Source: Actinocrispum wychmicini (GTDB lineage Bacteria; Actinomycetota; Actinomycetes; Mycobacteriales; Pseudonocardiaceae). Taken from it: a stretch of 64,000 nt of DNA. Positions 1 to 9,333 of this stretch are shown in pieces. Location: positions 1-64,000 of the forward strand of contig NZ_SLWS01000018.1 of NCBI RefSeq assembly GCF_004345645.1. The letters are read 5' to 3'. The notes under the pieces were generated by a model. That model ran no database searches. It was not told the DNA's origin and was given only the letters and a program-made list of their open reading frames with translations. Within the stretch, counting starts at the first letter, position 1, and every line of letters begins with the position of its first letter. The position numbers were made by a program, and so were the translations under genes.

Positions 1-518
1 CAGTTCTACAAGGAGTCCCGCTGTCCTGTCGATCTTGAACTTCACCCGCCTTGCCCCACCAGCAAAATCACTAACTACGCGGCATTGTCTCGGGGCTGGG
101 TCGCGCAGGCGGACCTCTTGACACGTGCGGTTGGGCTTCGCCCAGGTCGGTCGGGAGAGAGAACACGCCAGCCACACCCATGCGCTAGGCGCGCCACACC
201 CAAGCGATGCGCTAGCGCGCCCGGCCACACTCATGGCCCCTAACGCGCCGGGCACGCACTCATGCCCCTATCGCGCCGGACGCGCACTCCGCCCGCGCTC
301 GACCCGCACTCCGCCCGCGCTCGGCTTGTGCTTGGCGCGCACCCAACCAACACCCCGCCACACCCCACCCACACTCCATCACCCCCGCCTACGTCCCACC
401 TAAACATCCCGCCCACACTCCACCGCATTCCTCCTAGCATCCCGCCACCCCACCTACATCCCACCCGCACTCCATCACCCCCACCTACATCCCACCTAAC
501 ATCCCGCCCACGCTCCAC

Positions 519-577
519 CGCATTCCGCACCGCATTCCGCACCGCATTCCGCACCGCATTCCGCACCGCATTCCGCC
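519..577. repeat. 12-bp tandem repeat, about five copies
   Basis: The unit CGCATTCCGCAC is repeated at 519, 531, 543, 555 and (partial) 567 with no mismatch until the last copy. The unit is a multiple of three, so every frame reads as a four-residue repeat, which explains the spurious long frames across it. Confidence 0.9.
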
Positions 578-660
578 TACGCTCCACCGCACCCACCTGC
601 ATCCCGCCGCACCCCACCTCCGTCCCGCCTACACTCCACCGCGCCCCACCTACCCTCCGA

Positions 661-704
661 GCCCGCCCGCACTTCGCTCCTTGGGCCCGCCCGCACTTCG
701 CTCC
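661..704. repeat. 20-bp direct repeat, two copies
   Basis: The same 20 bases, beginning GCCCGCCCGCACTTCG, occur at 661-680 and 685-704, separated by four bases. They lie in the C-rich gene-free left end, and no function is apparent. Confidence 0.8.
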
Positions 705-806
705 TTCGGCCTGCCCGCCCCTCGGTCCGTCGGCCTGTGCTTGGCGGGTTGCTTTCCGCTCGGTGCCAGGTGTGGCGGGGCGGTGGGCTTTGGGGCTGGG
801 GCTGGG

Positions 807-1913
807 TCAGGAGACTGTTGAGGATGTGATTGCCGGTTTTTCCGTTGTTCCCAGGTAGAAGATTCCGGGGATGGTTTCGAAGCCGTCGCTCTTGTTTCGG
901 CGGAGGGTGGAGGAGTCTATTGTCATTGTGCCGGTTCGGTTGTTGCTGACGTAGAAGGCCGCTCCGCCGCCTTCGTTGGCGTGGTTGTCCTCGACGATCG
1001 AGCCGGCTATGCGCACTGTGTATTGGTCGCCGTCGGTGTAGATGGCTCCGCCGCTGCCGCCGCCGGGAGTGCCGGGGCGGGCTGGGTTGGCGCCGCGGCC
1101 GGTTGCGTTGTTGTGGGTTATCAGGCAGTTCAGGACCGTGAAGGAGACGTGGAGGCCGCTGAGGGCTCCGCCGTTGGCGCATGAGCCGCCGTCGAAGGTG
1201 CTGCTGACCACGAAGATGGGGCTCTTTGTGGCTTGGTTGACGCGGAGGGCGGCGCCGCCGAGGTCGGGGCCGTTGGGGTCGCAGTGGTTGCGGAGGAAAC
1301 GGGAGTTCACGACCTTCACTCTGCCGCCGCGGACATACACTGCCCCGCCGCCGTCGTCGCCGGCCGAGTTGCCGTCGGCGAAGGTCAGGTTCTGCAGGGT
1401 GAGGGACGCCGATGGGCTGTTCATGGTGAGAATTCGGCGTTTCCCGCCGCCGCTGAGGGTCACCCGGCCGCCGCCGTCCAGGACGGTGTTCGCCTTCACC
1501 TTCGCGGTGTCCGTCAGGGTGACGGTCACTGGGTTTGGGCCACACGAAAAGGTGATCACGCCGCCTGCGGTGACCGCGGTCAGTACTGCCTGTGACGTGC
1601 AGCTGGTTGGTGTGCCGTCGCCGACGACGTGGGTTGGTTTCGATGTGTCCTCCGCGCGCGCCTCCGGTGGCACCGCCGCTTTCCCAGCTGGGTTACCCGC
1701 CGGTTGGATCGGAGGTGGTGGCGGCGCGCTCGGGGGTGCCGAGGCCGATACGGACGTGGAAGACGACGAGGTGGTGACCGCCGCGGACGATGGGGGCGTT
1801 GTCTCCACCGAAACCGAAACCGAGGTGGCCGGAGCGGGGACCACGACTCCGGCTGTGGTGGTGGCGCAGCCGGCAACCATGGCGAGGAGGGCCGCGGCCG
1901 GGAGCAGACGCAT
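807..1913 (-). CDS. Putative secreted lipoprotein with right-handed beta-helix
   Basis: A 368-residue protein of unknown specific function, probably anchored outside the membrane. The N-terminus is a lipoprotein signal (Arg near the start, hydrophobic stretch, lipobox VAGC with Cys at residue 16), followed by a Ser/Thr/Pro-rich linker to about residue 95. The rest carries repeated short Gly/Asn/Ser-rich rungs (GGGAVYVRGG, GGGSGGAIYTDG, EGGGAAFYVSNN) typical of parallel beta-helix or polymorphic outer-membrane-protein-like repeats, as in pectate-lyase-like and CSLREA-type proteins. No catalytic motif can be assigned. Start is the ATG at 1913; the ribosome site is weak. It is divergent from recQ, with about 64 bases between them. 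Confidence 0.65.
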   Translation of the reverse strand: MRLLPAAALLAMVAGCATTTAGVVVPAPATSVSVSVETTPPSSAAVTTSSSSTSVSASAPPSAPPPPPIQPAGNPAGKAAVPPEARAEDTSKPTHVVGDGTPTSCTSQAVLTAVTAGGVITFSCGPNPVTVTLTDTAKVKANTVLDGGGRVTLSGGGKRRILTMNSPSASLTLQNLTFADGNSAGDDGGGAVYVRGGRVKVVNSRFLRNHCDPNGPDLGGAALRVNQATKSPIFVVSSTFDGGSCANGGALSGLHVSFTVLNCLITHNNATGRGANPARPGTPGGGSGGAIYTDGDQYTVRIAGSIVEDNHANEGGGAAFYVSNNRTGTMTIDSSTLRRNKSDGFETIPGIFYLGTTEKPAITSSTVS

Positions 1914-1977
1914 GCCGGAGACCTAACCAAACCCGCCTCCCCCCGACAAGAACCAGGCCAAGATCTAGACTCGTTGG

Positions 1978-3801
1978 GTGACCGCCGCCCTGGACGTCCT
2001 GAACCGAGTTTTCGGCTACGACGAGTTCCGCGGATTTCAAGGCGAAGTCGTCGACCACGTGGTGACCGGCGGCGACGCGCTGGTCCTGATGCCGACCGGC
2101 GGCGGGAAGTCGCTGTGCTACCAGATCCCGGCGCTCGTCCGGGACGGCGTCGGGATCATCATCTCGCCGCTCATCGCGCTGATGCAGGACCAGGTCGACA
2201 GCTTGAACAGTTTGGGGGTCCGGGCCGGATTCCTGAACTCCACCCAGGATTTCGAGGAACGGCGGCTGGTGGAGGCCTGCTACCAGGCCGGCGAGCTGGA
2301 CCTGCTGTACCTCGCGCCGGAACGGCTGCGTGTCCCGGCCACGCTGGACCTGCTGGACCGCGGCCGGATATCGCTGTTCGCGATCGACGAGGCACACTGT
2401 GTCTCCCAGTGGGGACACGACTTCCGGCCCGACTACCTGGGCCTTTCCGACCTGCACGAGCGGTGGCCGGACGTGCCGCGGATCGCGTTGACCGCGACCG
2501 CCACCCAGACCACCCGCACCGAGATCGCGGCCCGCCTGAAACTCACTGACGCCAAGCAGTTCGTGGCGAGTTTCGACCGGCCGAACATCCAGTACCGGAT
2601 CGTGGGCAAGGCCGACCCGAAACAGCAACTGCTTGAGCTGCTGCGGACCGAGCACAAAGGGGACGCGGGAATCGTCTACTGCCTGTCCCGCGCGTCCGTG
2701 GAGAAGACCGCGGAGTTCCTGTCCGCCAACGGGATTCCTGCCGTGCCGTACCATGCCGGGCTGGAGAACCGGGTCCGCGCCGAGAACCAGGCGCGGTTCC
2801 TGCGCGAGGACGGCCTGGTCGTGGTGGCGACCATCGCGTTCGGGATGGGCATCGACAAGCCGGACGTCCGGTTCGTCGCGCACCTGGACCTGCCGAAGTC
2901 GGTCGAGGGCTACTACCAGGAGACCGGCCGCGCCGGCCGGGACGGCCTGCCGTCCACCGCGTGGCTGGCATACGGGCTGCAAGACGTTGTGCAGCAACGG
3001 AAGTTGATCGACACCTCGGACGGCGACGACGCACACCGGCGGCGTCAGAGCCAGCACCTGGACGCGATGTTGGCGTTGTGCGAGACCGTGTCGTGCCGCC
3101 GGACGCAGCTGCTGGCGTACTTCGACGAGGACGCGGAACCCTGCGGCAACTGCGACACATGCCTGTCACCGCCGGAGTCGTGGGACGGCACGATCGCGGC
3201 CCAGAAGCTGCTGTCCGCGGTGTTCCGGCTGCAACGGGAACGGCGGCAGAAGTTCGGCGCCGGCCAGATCATCGACATTCTGCTGGGACGCAAGACCGCC
3301 AAGGTCATCCAGCACGACCACGACACGTTGAAGGTGTTCGGGATCGGCGAGGAGCTGACCGAGGCCGGCTGGCGCGGCGTAGTGCGGCAACTGCTGGCCC
3401 AGGGGCTCCTCGCGGTGGAAGGCGACTACGGCACGCTCGTGCTGACAGACGCGAGCTCGGCCGTGCTGCGCCGGGAACGTGAGGTCCCGATGCGCCGCGA
3501 AACCGCCCCTGCCAAAGCGGCCAAACCCAAGAAGACCGCCGCCGCGGCCGTCGACATGCCCGCCGAGGCCATGCCGCTGTTCGAACAGCTGCGCTCGTGG
3601 CGGGCCGCGGTGGCCAAGGAGCAGGGCGTGCCCGCGTACGTGATCTTCCACGACGCGACACTGCGGGAGATCGCCACGCGTGTCCCGGCGTCCCTGGCCG
3701 AGCTGGGCAAGATCAGCGGCGTCGGCGAGGCCAAGCTGGCCAAGTACGGCCAGGGCGTGCTCGACACGCTCGGTGCCGAGGAGGTTCCCGTCGAGCCGTG
3801 A
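1978..3801 (+). CDS. recQ: ATP-dependent DNA helicase RecQ
   Basis: A 607-residue RecQ-family 3'-5' helicase, which unwinds recombination and stalled-fork intermediates in the cytoplasm. Visible motifs are the Walker A loop MPTGGGKS (near residue 40), the DEAH box AIDEAHCVSQWGHDFRP, motif III TATA, motif VI QETGRAGRDG, and a zinc-binding set of cysteines (SCRR, CGNCDTC) near residues 370-400. A C-terminal HRDC domain (about 520-600) is recognised by LAELGKISGVGEAKLAKYG. Length and domain order match the full bacterial family. The start is GTG at 1978; no strong ribosome site is visible, so a nearby start is possible. It is followed by the AfsR-like gene 30 bases downstream. Confidence 0.95.
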   Translation: MTAALDVLNRVFGYDEFRGFQGEVVDHVVTGGDALVLMPTGGGKSLCYQIPALVRDGVGIIISPLIALMQDQVDSLNSLGVRAGFLNSTQDFEERRLVEACYQAGELDLLYLAPERLRVPATLDLLDRGRISLFAIDEAHCVSQWGHDFRPDYLGLSDLHERWPDVPRIALTATATQTTRTEIAARLKLTDAKQFVASFDRPNIQYRIVGKADPKQQLLELLRTEHKGDAGIVYCLSRASVEKTAEFLSANGIPAVPYHAGLENRVRAENQARFLREDGLVVVATIAFGMGIDKPDVRFVAHLDLPKSVEGYYQETGRAGRDGLPSTAWLAYGLQDVVQQRKLIDTSDGDDAHRRRQSQHLDAMLALCETVSCRRTQLLAYFDEDAEPCGNCDTCLSPPESWDGTIAAQKLLSAVFRLQRERRQKFGAGQIIDILLGRKTAKVIQHDHDTLKVFGIGEELTEAGWRGVVRQLLAQGLLAVEGDYGTLVLTDASSAVLRREREVPMRRETAPAKAAKPKKTAAAAVDMPAEAMPLFEQLRSWRAAVAKEQGVPAYVIFHDATLREIATRVPASLAELGKISGVGEAKLAKYGQGVLDTLGAEEVPVEP

Positions 3802-3831
3802 GCCCCGGCTGACCTGTGCGATCATCGGCCG

Positions 3832-6744
3832 GTGTTCTTCGGGATCCTGGGCGAGGTGGAGGTGCGGCGGGACGACGGGACCCCGGTCGCGCTCGGTGGC
3901 CCGAAGGTCCGCGCCCTGCTGACCCTGCTGCTGGCCGACGCGCCGCACGTGGTCACCACGGACCGGCTGATCGACGGCGTCTACGGCGACGAACCACCCG
4001 AAGGCGCCGCGAACGCCCTGCAGTCCCAGGTGTCCCGGCTGCGCCGGAGCTTGGACGCGGACGTGGTCGAACGGACCCCGCTCGGCTACCGGCTGGCGAT
4101 CGACCCCCAGGACATCGACAGCAACCGGTTCGCCACGCTCCTGGACGCCGGCCGGCCCGGCGAGGCGCTCGCGTTGTGGCGCGGCACGTTGCCCCCTGAG
4201 CTGGGCGAGGCGCAGATATCCCGGTTGGCGGAGCTGCGGCTACGGGCGCTGGAGGAGGACATCGAGGCGTCGCTGGGCCTGTCGAGCGTGCCGAGACTGC
4301 GGGAGCTGATCACGGAGTATCCGCTGCGGGAACGGTTCCGCGGACAGCTGATGCGCGCCCTGGCCGCCGGCGGCCGGCAAGCCGAGGCTCTAACAGTGTT
4401 CGAGGACGCCCGGCGGACACTCGCGGACGAACTGGGCGCGGACCCGTCGACCGAACTCGCCGACACGCACGTGGCGATCCTGCGGAGCGAACCGGTCGCC
4501 ACCAACCCCGTGCCGGCGCAGCTCACCAGCTTCGTCGGCCGCGACGCGGACCTCGAACGGGTCGCCGCGCTCCTCACGCAGCACCGGCTGGTCACCCTGA
4601 CCGGACCAGGTGGCACCGGAAAAACACGGCTGGCCGTTGAAGTCACCAAAGCCGAACCAGATGTCTGCCTCGCCGAGTTCGCCAACACCACCGACGTGCC
4701 CCAGGCCGTCCTGGACGCCTTCGGCCTGCGTGCACAGGCCCGCGCCACGCAACCGCCGGCGCCGCCCGCGGACCGGCTGGTCGCCGCCCTCGCCGACCGC
4801 CACCTCCTGCTCGTGTTCGACAACTGCGAGCACGTGATCGACGCGGCCGCACGGCTCGCCGGGCAGTTGCTCGCCCGGCTGCCGCTGCTGCGCATCCTCG
4901 CCACCAGCCGGGAACCCCTTGGTATCACCGGGGAAGCGCTCTATCCCGTACCACGGTTGCCGGACAGCCCGGCCGAACGGCTGTTCCTGGACCGAGCCAC
5001 GGCGGTACGCGGCGCGGAGGCGTTCGATCCGGACCAGGTGCGGCACATCTGCGCGGCGCTGGACGGCCTGCCGTTGGCCATCGAGCTGGCCGCGGCCCGA
5101 GCCCGCTCGCTGAGCCTTGACGACATCGCGGCCCGCCTGGACGACCGGTTCGGCTTGCTGTCCAAGGGAAGTCGAACGGCCGACGCCCGGCACCGGACAC
5201 TGCGGGCGGTGGTCGAGTGGAGCTGGGACCTGCTCGACGAGACCGAGCAAGCGCTTGCTGCGCGGCTGACGGTGTTCGCCGGCGGCGCCCTGATGGCGGA
5301 CGTCGAGCAGGTCACCGGCCGGCCGGCGGACCTGCTCACCGAACTGGTCGACAAGTCCCTGGTGGAGGTGGTCGGCGGCCGGTACCGGATGCTGGAGACG
5401 ATCCGCGCGTTCTGCGCGGAGAAACTGGGCGACGCGACCGAGCCCACCCGCCGCGCGCACGCCGAGCACTTCCTCGCGTTCGCGTCCGAGGCCACCGCGA
5501 ATCTTCTTGGCGCGGACCAACTCCAGTGGCTGGACCGGACCGAGGCCGAGCACGACAACCTGCACAGCGCGTTGCGCTGGGCGGTGACCGCGGACTCGAC
5601 GTTGGCGTTGCGGTTGGTCGGCGCGATGTCCACGTACTGGTGGATGCGCGGCCGTCGTCTCGAAGGCGCGCAGCTGTGCCTCGACCTGGCGTTGCGACTG
5701 GGCCCGCAGGCGCCCGACGGGCAGGCCGAGGAGTACGCGTTGTGCCTGGTGAACGCCATCTCCGCCGAGGGCCACGAGCCGCTGCGGGCGCACCTGAAGA
5801 CCTTGCGGGACTGGGGCGAGAACCGGACCGCTCCCCCGTCGTACCCGTTCGTCACGATCGTGGTCGCCCCCACGGTCGGCCCGCCGACGGACGGCCGGGC
5901 CCCGGCGATCATCGGGTCGGACCCGTGGAGCCGGGCCCTCGAGCCGCTGGGCCGGTCGTTCCAGGAGGTCTTCGCGGGCGACGTGATGACCGGGCAGCAG
6001 AGCCTGACCGACGCGTTGGCCCGGTTCGAGGCGCTCGGCGAACGTTGGGGCGCGATGCAGAGCCTGACGGAGCTCGCGGTGATCGTGAGCTGGAAAGGCG
6101 AGCACGACCGGGCCATCGCCATGCTCGACAGGGCCATGCGCCTGGTCCGTGAACTCGGCTCCACCGAGGAACTCTGCGAGATGACCGTACGCAGGGCCGA
6201 CTGCCGATTCCGAGCCGGCGACACGGCCGGCGCGCGGGGCGACTACGAGCGCGCGGAGGCCCTGGCCAACCGGCTGGCCACGCCCGGCCTGCTGGTGGGC
6301 GCCCATGTCGGGCTGGCCACGATCGCCCGGCGCGCGGGCGATCTCGCTGAGGCACGGCGCTTGTGCCGGCTCGCGTTGGAAGAGTGCGGCTCCGGCGGGT
6401 TCGGCCCGGACTGGGCCCGTTGGCAGGTACAGGTCGCCCTGGGCTGGCTCGCGTGCGCCGAGGGGAACCTCGAAGAGGCCACCGACTGGCTGAAACAGGC
6501 CCTCAACGGATCCGTCCGCCTGGGCAACAACGTCCAACGAGCCGCGGCGACCGCGGCCATGGCCAACGTCGCCCTGCTCGAAGGCGACCCGACACAGGCA
6601 GCACGTCTGCTCGGCACCGCGACCCGCCTGCGCGGTCTCGCGATAGCGGGCGACGCGGACGTGGCCGCGGTGTCCGCCGAGGCGACCCGGCTGATCGGCC
6701 CGGCCGCCTTCGGCGCCGCCTACCGCGCGGGCCTGAGCGACTGA
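3832..6744 (+). CDS. AfsR/SARP-family regulator with NB-ARC and TPR regions
   Basis: A 970-residue transcriptional regulator of the large SARP class (AfsR-like). Residues 1-90 form an OmpR-type winged helix (FGILGEVEVRRDDG start, then VSRLRRSLD). Residues about 95-235 are a bacterial transcriptional activation domain ending in an ELGADPSTELADTHVAIL segment. An NTPase of the NB-ARC/STAND type follows, with P-loop GPGGTGKTRLAVEV and Walker B LLVFDNCEHV. The C-terminal third is alpha-helical and TPR-like. Such proteins activate secondary metabolism or development. Start is GTG at 3832, 30 bases behind recQ. No obvious target is adjacent; the following gene is convergent. Confidence 0.85.
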   Translation: MFFGILGEVEVRRDDGTPVALGGPKVRALLTLLLADAPHVVTTDRLIDGVYGDEPPEGAANALQSQVSRLRRSLDADVVERTPLGYRLAIDPQDIDSNRFATLLDAGRPGEALALWRGTLPPELGEAQISRLAELRLRALEEDIEASLGLSSVPRLRELITEYPLRERFRGQLMRALAAGGRQAEALTVFEDARRTLADELGADPSTELADTHVAILRSEPVATNPVPAQLTSFVGRDADLERVAALLTQHRLVTLTGPGGTGKTRLAVEVTKAEPDVCLAEFANTTDVPQAVLDAFGLRAQARATQPPAPPADRLVAALADRHLLLVFDNCEHVIDAAARLAGQLLARLPLLRILATSREPLGITGEALYPVPRLPDSPAERLFLDRATAVRGAEAFDPDQVRHICAALDGLPLAIELAAARARSLSLDDIAARLDDRFGLLSKGSRTADARHRTLRAVVEWSWDLLDETEQALAARLTVFAGGALMADVEQVTGRPADLLTELVDKSLVEVVGGRYRMLETIRAFCAEKLGDATEPTRRAHAEHFLAFASEATANLLGADQLQWLDRTEAEHDNLHSALRWAVTADSTLALRLVGAMSTYWWMRGRRLEGAQLCLDLALRLGPQAPDGQAEEYALCLVNAISAEGHEPLRAHLKTLRDWGENRTAPPSYPFVTIVVAPTVGPPTDGRAPAIIGSDPWSRALEPLGRSFQEVFAGDVMTGQQSLTDALARFEALGERWGAMQSLTELAVIVSWKGEHDRAIAMLDRAMRLVRELGSTEELCEMTVRRADCRFRAGDTAGARGDYERAEALANRLATPGLLVGAHVGLATIARRAGDLAEARRLCRLALEECGSGGFGPDWARWQVQVALGWLACAEGNLEEATDWLKQALNGSVRLGNNVQRAAATAAMANVALLEGDPTQAARLLGTATRLRGLAIAGDADVAAVSAEATRLIGPAAFGAAYRAGLSD

Positions 6745-6758
6745 GCACCCACGTGGAT

Positions 6759-6802
6759 ACTCGGGTGGCCGGAGCGCCGCCAGTTGTCCCGGCCACCCGA
6801 GT
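6759..6802. terminator. Bidirectional terminator hairpin
   Basis: A perfect 14-bp stem (ACTCGGGTGGCCGG at 6759-6772 with its complement at 6789-6802, 16-base loop) lies 14 bases after the AfsR-like gene, between two convergent genes. No U-tract follows, as is usual in high-GC actinomycetes. Confidence 0.75.
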
Positions 6803-6883
6803 GCCTGCGGGCGGCGACCGTCACGACTTTGTTTAAGGTCTAAAATCAAGCATCGCGGCCCCGCTGTCAACCCCCGCCAGCCG

Positions 6884-9190
6884 TTACGGGGCGATCTTGA
6901 GGACCCAGGCGTACTGGCCGGCCGACTTGGCCGCTTCGGGGACCTGGATGGTGAGTTTGCCGTTCTGTTGGGTCCACTTCAGGTCGGGGCCCTGGTAGCC
7001 GAGCACGGTGACCCGGTCGCCCGGTCGGATCGGCACCGGCGCGTCCACCACGATCTGGTCGCCGGGACGCTCCAGGGACGTGATGTAGAACGCCTCGTTT
7101 GGCTTCACCGAGAACCGCAGTGCGCCCTGCCCGGCCATCCGGGACCAGTACGTCGTCCCGTAGACGGACTCGCCGTTGGCCTTCAGCCAGTCGCCGGTCT
7201 CGGTCAGCCGGGTCCGCATGATCTCGGGGATCGTGCCGTCCGCGCGCGGGCCGATGTCGAGCAGGAAGTTCCCGTTCTTGCTGGTGATGTCGACGAGGGT
7301 GTCGACCACCTGGTCGGCCGTCATGTACATGCTGTCTGGGGTGGCCTTGTTGTAGCCGTACGAACGTGGGTCGAGGCCTCGGCTGGCTTCCCATTTCTGC
7401 ACGACCGTGTCCGGATACGTGGTGTACTCCGGAGTCGTGTAGTCGTGGGTGGGGATTCCGCAGCGGTCGTCGACCGTCACGTCCTTGGGGTTGGGCCGGT
7501 TCTTGGCGCGGTTGAAGTAGTCCGCCATGACCGTGCGGCTGTCGTTGGCGCCGCCGATGTCGCACCAGATCACGTCCGGGTCGTACTGGTTCACGATCTC
7601 GTGCATCTGCGGCGCCTGGTAGTCGTGCACGAAGTCACGGCCGGCCTGGTAGCCGGTGTACGGCTCGGCCGCGCCCGTGTACGGGTTCTTCGGCGCGTGC
7701 CCCATCCACGGGCTGTCCGGGTTGTACCACTCCGGCATCGAGAAGTAGAGGCCGTTGCGCAGGTCCGGGGTGTACTTGCGGGACGCGTCGAACAGCTCCT
7801 TCACCAGGTCGCGGTGTGGGCCGAGGTCCACCGAGTCCCGACCGGACACCTTGGAGTCGAACAACGCGAAGCCCTCGTGGTGTTTGGACGTGAGCACGTA
7901 GTACTTCGCGCCGGCCGCCTGGAAGAGCCGCACCCACGCCTTGGGGTCGAACTTGGCCGCGGTGAACTGCGGGATGAAGTCGTCGTACTTGAAGTCCTTG
8001 CCGTAGGTCTGCGCGTGGTAGCCGTACACGGCGTTGTTCGGGTCCTCCATCCAGCGCCAGTACCATTCGGCGTACTGCACGCCCGGCGGCGACCAGGCCG
8101 GCACGGAGTAGACACCCCAGTGGACGAAGATGCCGAACTTGGCGTCGTCGAACCAGTACGGCGACTCGTGGGTGCCCAGTGAGGCGTCCGTGGCCTGGTA
8201 GTCGACCACCCCGAGGGTGAACCGGACCGGCTGGCTGGCGCGCAGCCGTCTCCCTTGCGCCACAACCTGTCCGTTCACGATCGTGTCGACAGGGGCGCCG
8301 GCGCGGACGATCCCGATCCGGACCCGCGCCTCTTCGCCGGGCGCGAGCCGGCGGATGGCCGCGGGTTGTACTGTCCGGGCGCCGAACACGTCCGCGGACA
8401 CCGACACCGCGTCCTGTTCGGTGATCCACGTGTCGCCCAGGTTCGTGACCGTCGCCTCGATGGCCTGCTGGTTGCCGGACAACAACTTCGTGGTCGACCG
8501 AGCGTTGCGAACGGACAGTGCCCTGCCCTTGGCCGCGGCCTGGACTGTCATCGCGAACACGTGCAGGCTGGTCTGCCCGGCCTGGGCGGGTTGGGTGACC
8601 GGCAGGGTGACCGAGACGGCCTCCCGGCCGGCGTCCAGCCAGATCTGGGCCGCGGCGATGGCGACCGGGTGCTGGTCGGTGCCGTTGTTCGGGGCGTACC
8701 GGTAGGACGCTGAGATGGGACCGGACGAGTTGTACCAGTCCGGCCCGGCGAGGGACGCGGTCGTCGTGCCGCCATCGGCGTAGTGGACGGTCGCGGTGCC
8801 GGACGCCATGCCGTAGCTGCCGGCCACGAGGAAGTGGCCCGCGTGGTACTTGCCGCGCGGGATGTCGAGGGTCTGGCCCATGGCGACGATGTTGTTCTTC
8901 ACGCCCTTCGCCGCCGACGGGAAGGTGAACGGGACGCCGTCGACCGTGATCCCGCCGGTGGGCAGGGCTTCGGCGGGGTACGTGTAGCCGGAGCCGTCGA
9001 AGTTCCCGTCCCGGGCGGACGCCGAGTCGATACCGTTGTTGTCGAAGTACTGGGTCAGCGACACGGTCACCGGGGTCGGCGCGGCCGCGGTGACGAACGG
9101 TTCGTCGGCGAGCGCCGGCCCGGTCCCCGCGACGAGGGCGGACAAGGCTACGGCGGCGGTCAGACGTCTGGGTCGTGTCTGCACTGGCAC
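6884..9190 (-). CDS. Secreted alpha-L-fucosidase (GH29)
   Basis: A 768-residue exported enzyme expected to release L-fucose from glycans outside the cell. There is a Sec signal peptide ending near ALA at residue 28. Residues 30-180 form a beta-sandwich-like region, and 180-310 resemble a NEW3-like interdomain. The GH29 catalytic barrel begins near FGIFVHWGVYSVPAW and includes YYVLTSKHHEGFALFDS and the nucleophile region DPDVIWCDIGG. A C-terminal beta-domain follows. The start is GTG at 9190 or GTG at 9184; GAGGGAGC lies just upstream and spacing favours the latter. It is monocistronic, with a shared terminator at its 3' end and a TetR gene upstream on the same strand. Together with the GH16, GH1 and ROK genes in the window it points to plant or fungal polysaccharide use. 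Confidence 0.88.
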   Translation of the reverse strand: MPVQTRPRRLTAAVALSALVAGTGPALADEPFVTAAAPTPVTVSLTQYFDNNGIDSASARDGNFDGSGYTYPAEALPTGGITVDGVPFTFPSAAKGVKNNIVAMGQTLDIPRGKYHAGHFLVAGSYGMASGTATVHYADGGTTTASLAGPDWYNSSGPISASYRYAPNNGTDQHPVAIAAAQIWLDAGREAVSVTLPVTQPAQAGQTSLHVFAMTVQAAAKGRALSVRNARSTTKLLSGNQQAIEATVTNLGDTWITEQDAVSVSADVFGARTVQPAAIRRLAPGEEARVRIGIVRAGAPVDTIVNGQVVAQGRRLRASQPVRFTLGVVDYQATDASLGTHESPYWFDDAKFGIFVHWGVYSVPAWSPPGVQYAEWYWRWMEDPNNAVYGYHAQTYGKDFKYDDFIPQFTAAKFDPKAWVRLFQAAGAKYYVLTSKHHEGFALFDSKVSGRDSVDLGPHRDLVKELFDASRKYTPDLRNGLYFSMPEWYNPDSPWMGHAPKNPYTGAAEPYTGYQAGRDFVHDYQAPQMHEIVNQYDPDVIWCDIGGANDSRTVMADYFNRAKNRPNPKDVTVDDRCGIPTHDYTTPEYTTYPDTVVQKWEASRGLDPRSYGYNKATPDSMYMTADQVVDTLVDITSKNGNFLLDIGPRADGTIPEIMRTRLTETGDWLKANGESVYGTTYWSRMAGQGALRFSVKPNEAFYITSLERPGDQIVVDAPVPIRPGDRVTVLGYQGPDLKWTQQNGKLTIQVPEAAKSAGQYAWVLKIAP

Positions 9191-9333
9191 GCTCCCTCAA
9201 GTACCGGAAGCCGCCGCAACCATCCGATGTTTCTGTCCAAAAACAGCGACAGAGTACCTCGGAGTGCCACGATGCGGCGGGCTACCCGTGATTCATCCGA
9301 TGACTTTGATGCTGGGGGCAGACGGGCCAGCCG

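Larger units (their letters stand above)
1..806. other. Gene-free, repeat-rich region
   Basis: No convincing coding sequence is seen here. The open frames on both strands are made of Pro/Arg/Thr/His-rich low-complexity translations that follow from C-rich degenerate repeats (CCCACC, CCGCACTCC, CGCATTCC) and have no recognisable domain or ribosome binding site. The stretch ends at the stop codon of the minus-strand lipoprotein gene. It contains two clear short tandem repeats, listed separately. Confidence 0.6.

Noticed and set aside
120..175. Possible tRNA-like stem (GGGCTTCGCCC)
   Set aside because: Only a single short hairpin; no T-loop, anticodon arm or acceptor stem could be matched.
262..858. 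Long plus-strand frame (about 198 codons) and its minus-strand mirror in the left repeat field
   Set aside because: The translation is Pro/Thr/His/Arg low complexity produced by tandem C-rich repeats, with no ribosome site or family pattern.
6831..6850. AT-rich TTTAAGGTCTAAAATC as a ROK operator like those near 51000 and 55390
   Set aside because: It lies between the 3' ends of two convergent genes, not in front of any gene, so similarity is probably chance.
4390..6870. An 826-codon minus-strand open frame opposite the AfsR-like gene
   Set aside because: It is an antisense shadow of a high-GC gene: Arg/Gly/Ala/Gln-rich with no domains, while the plus strand encodes a full AfsR-type protein.
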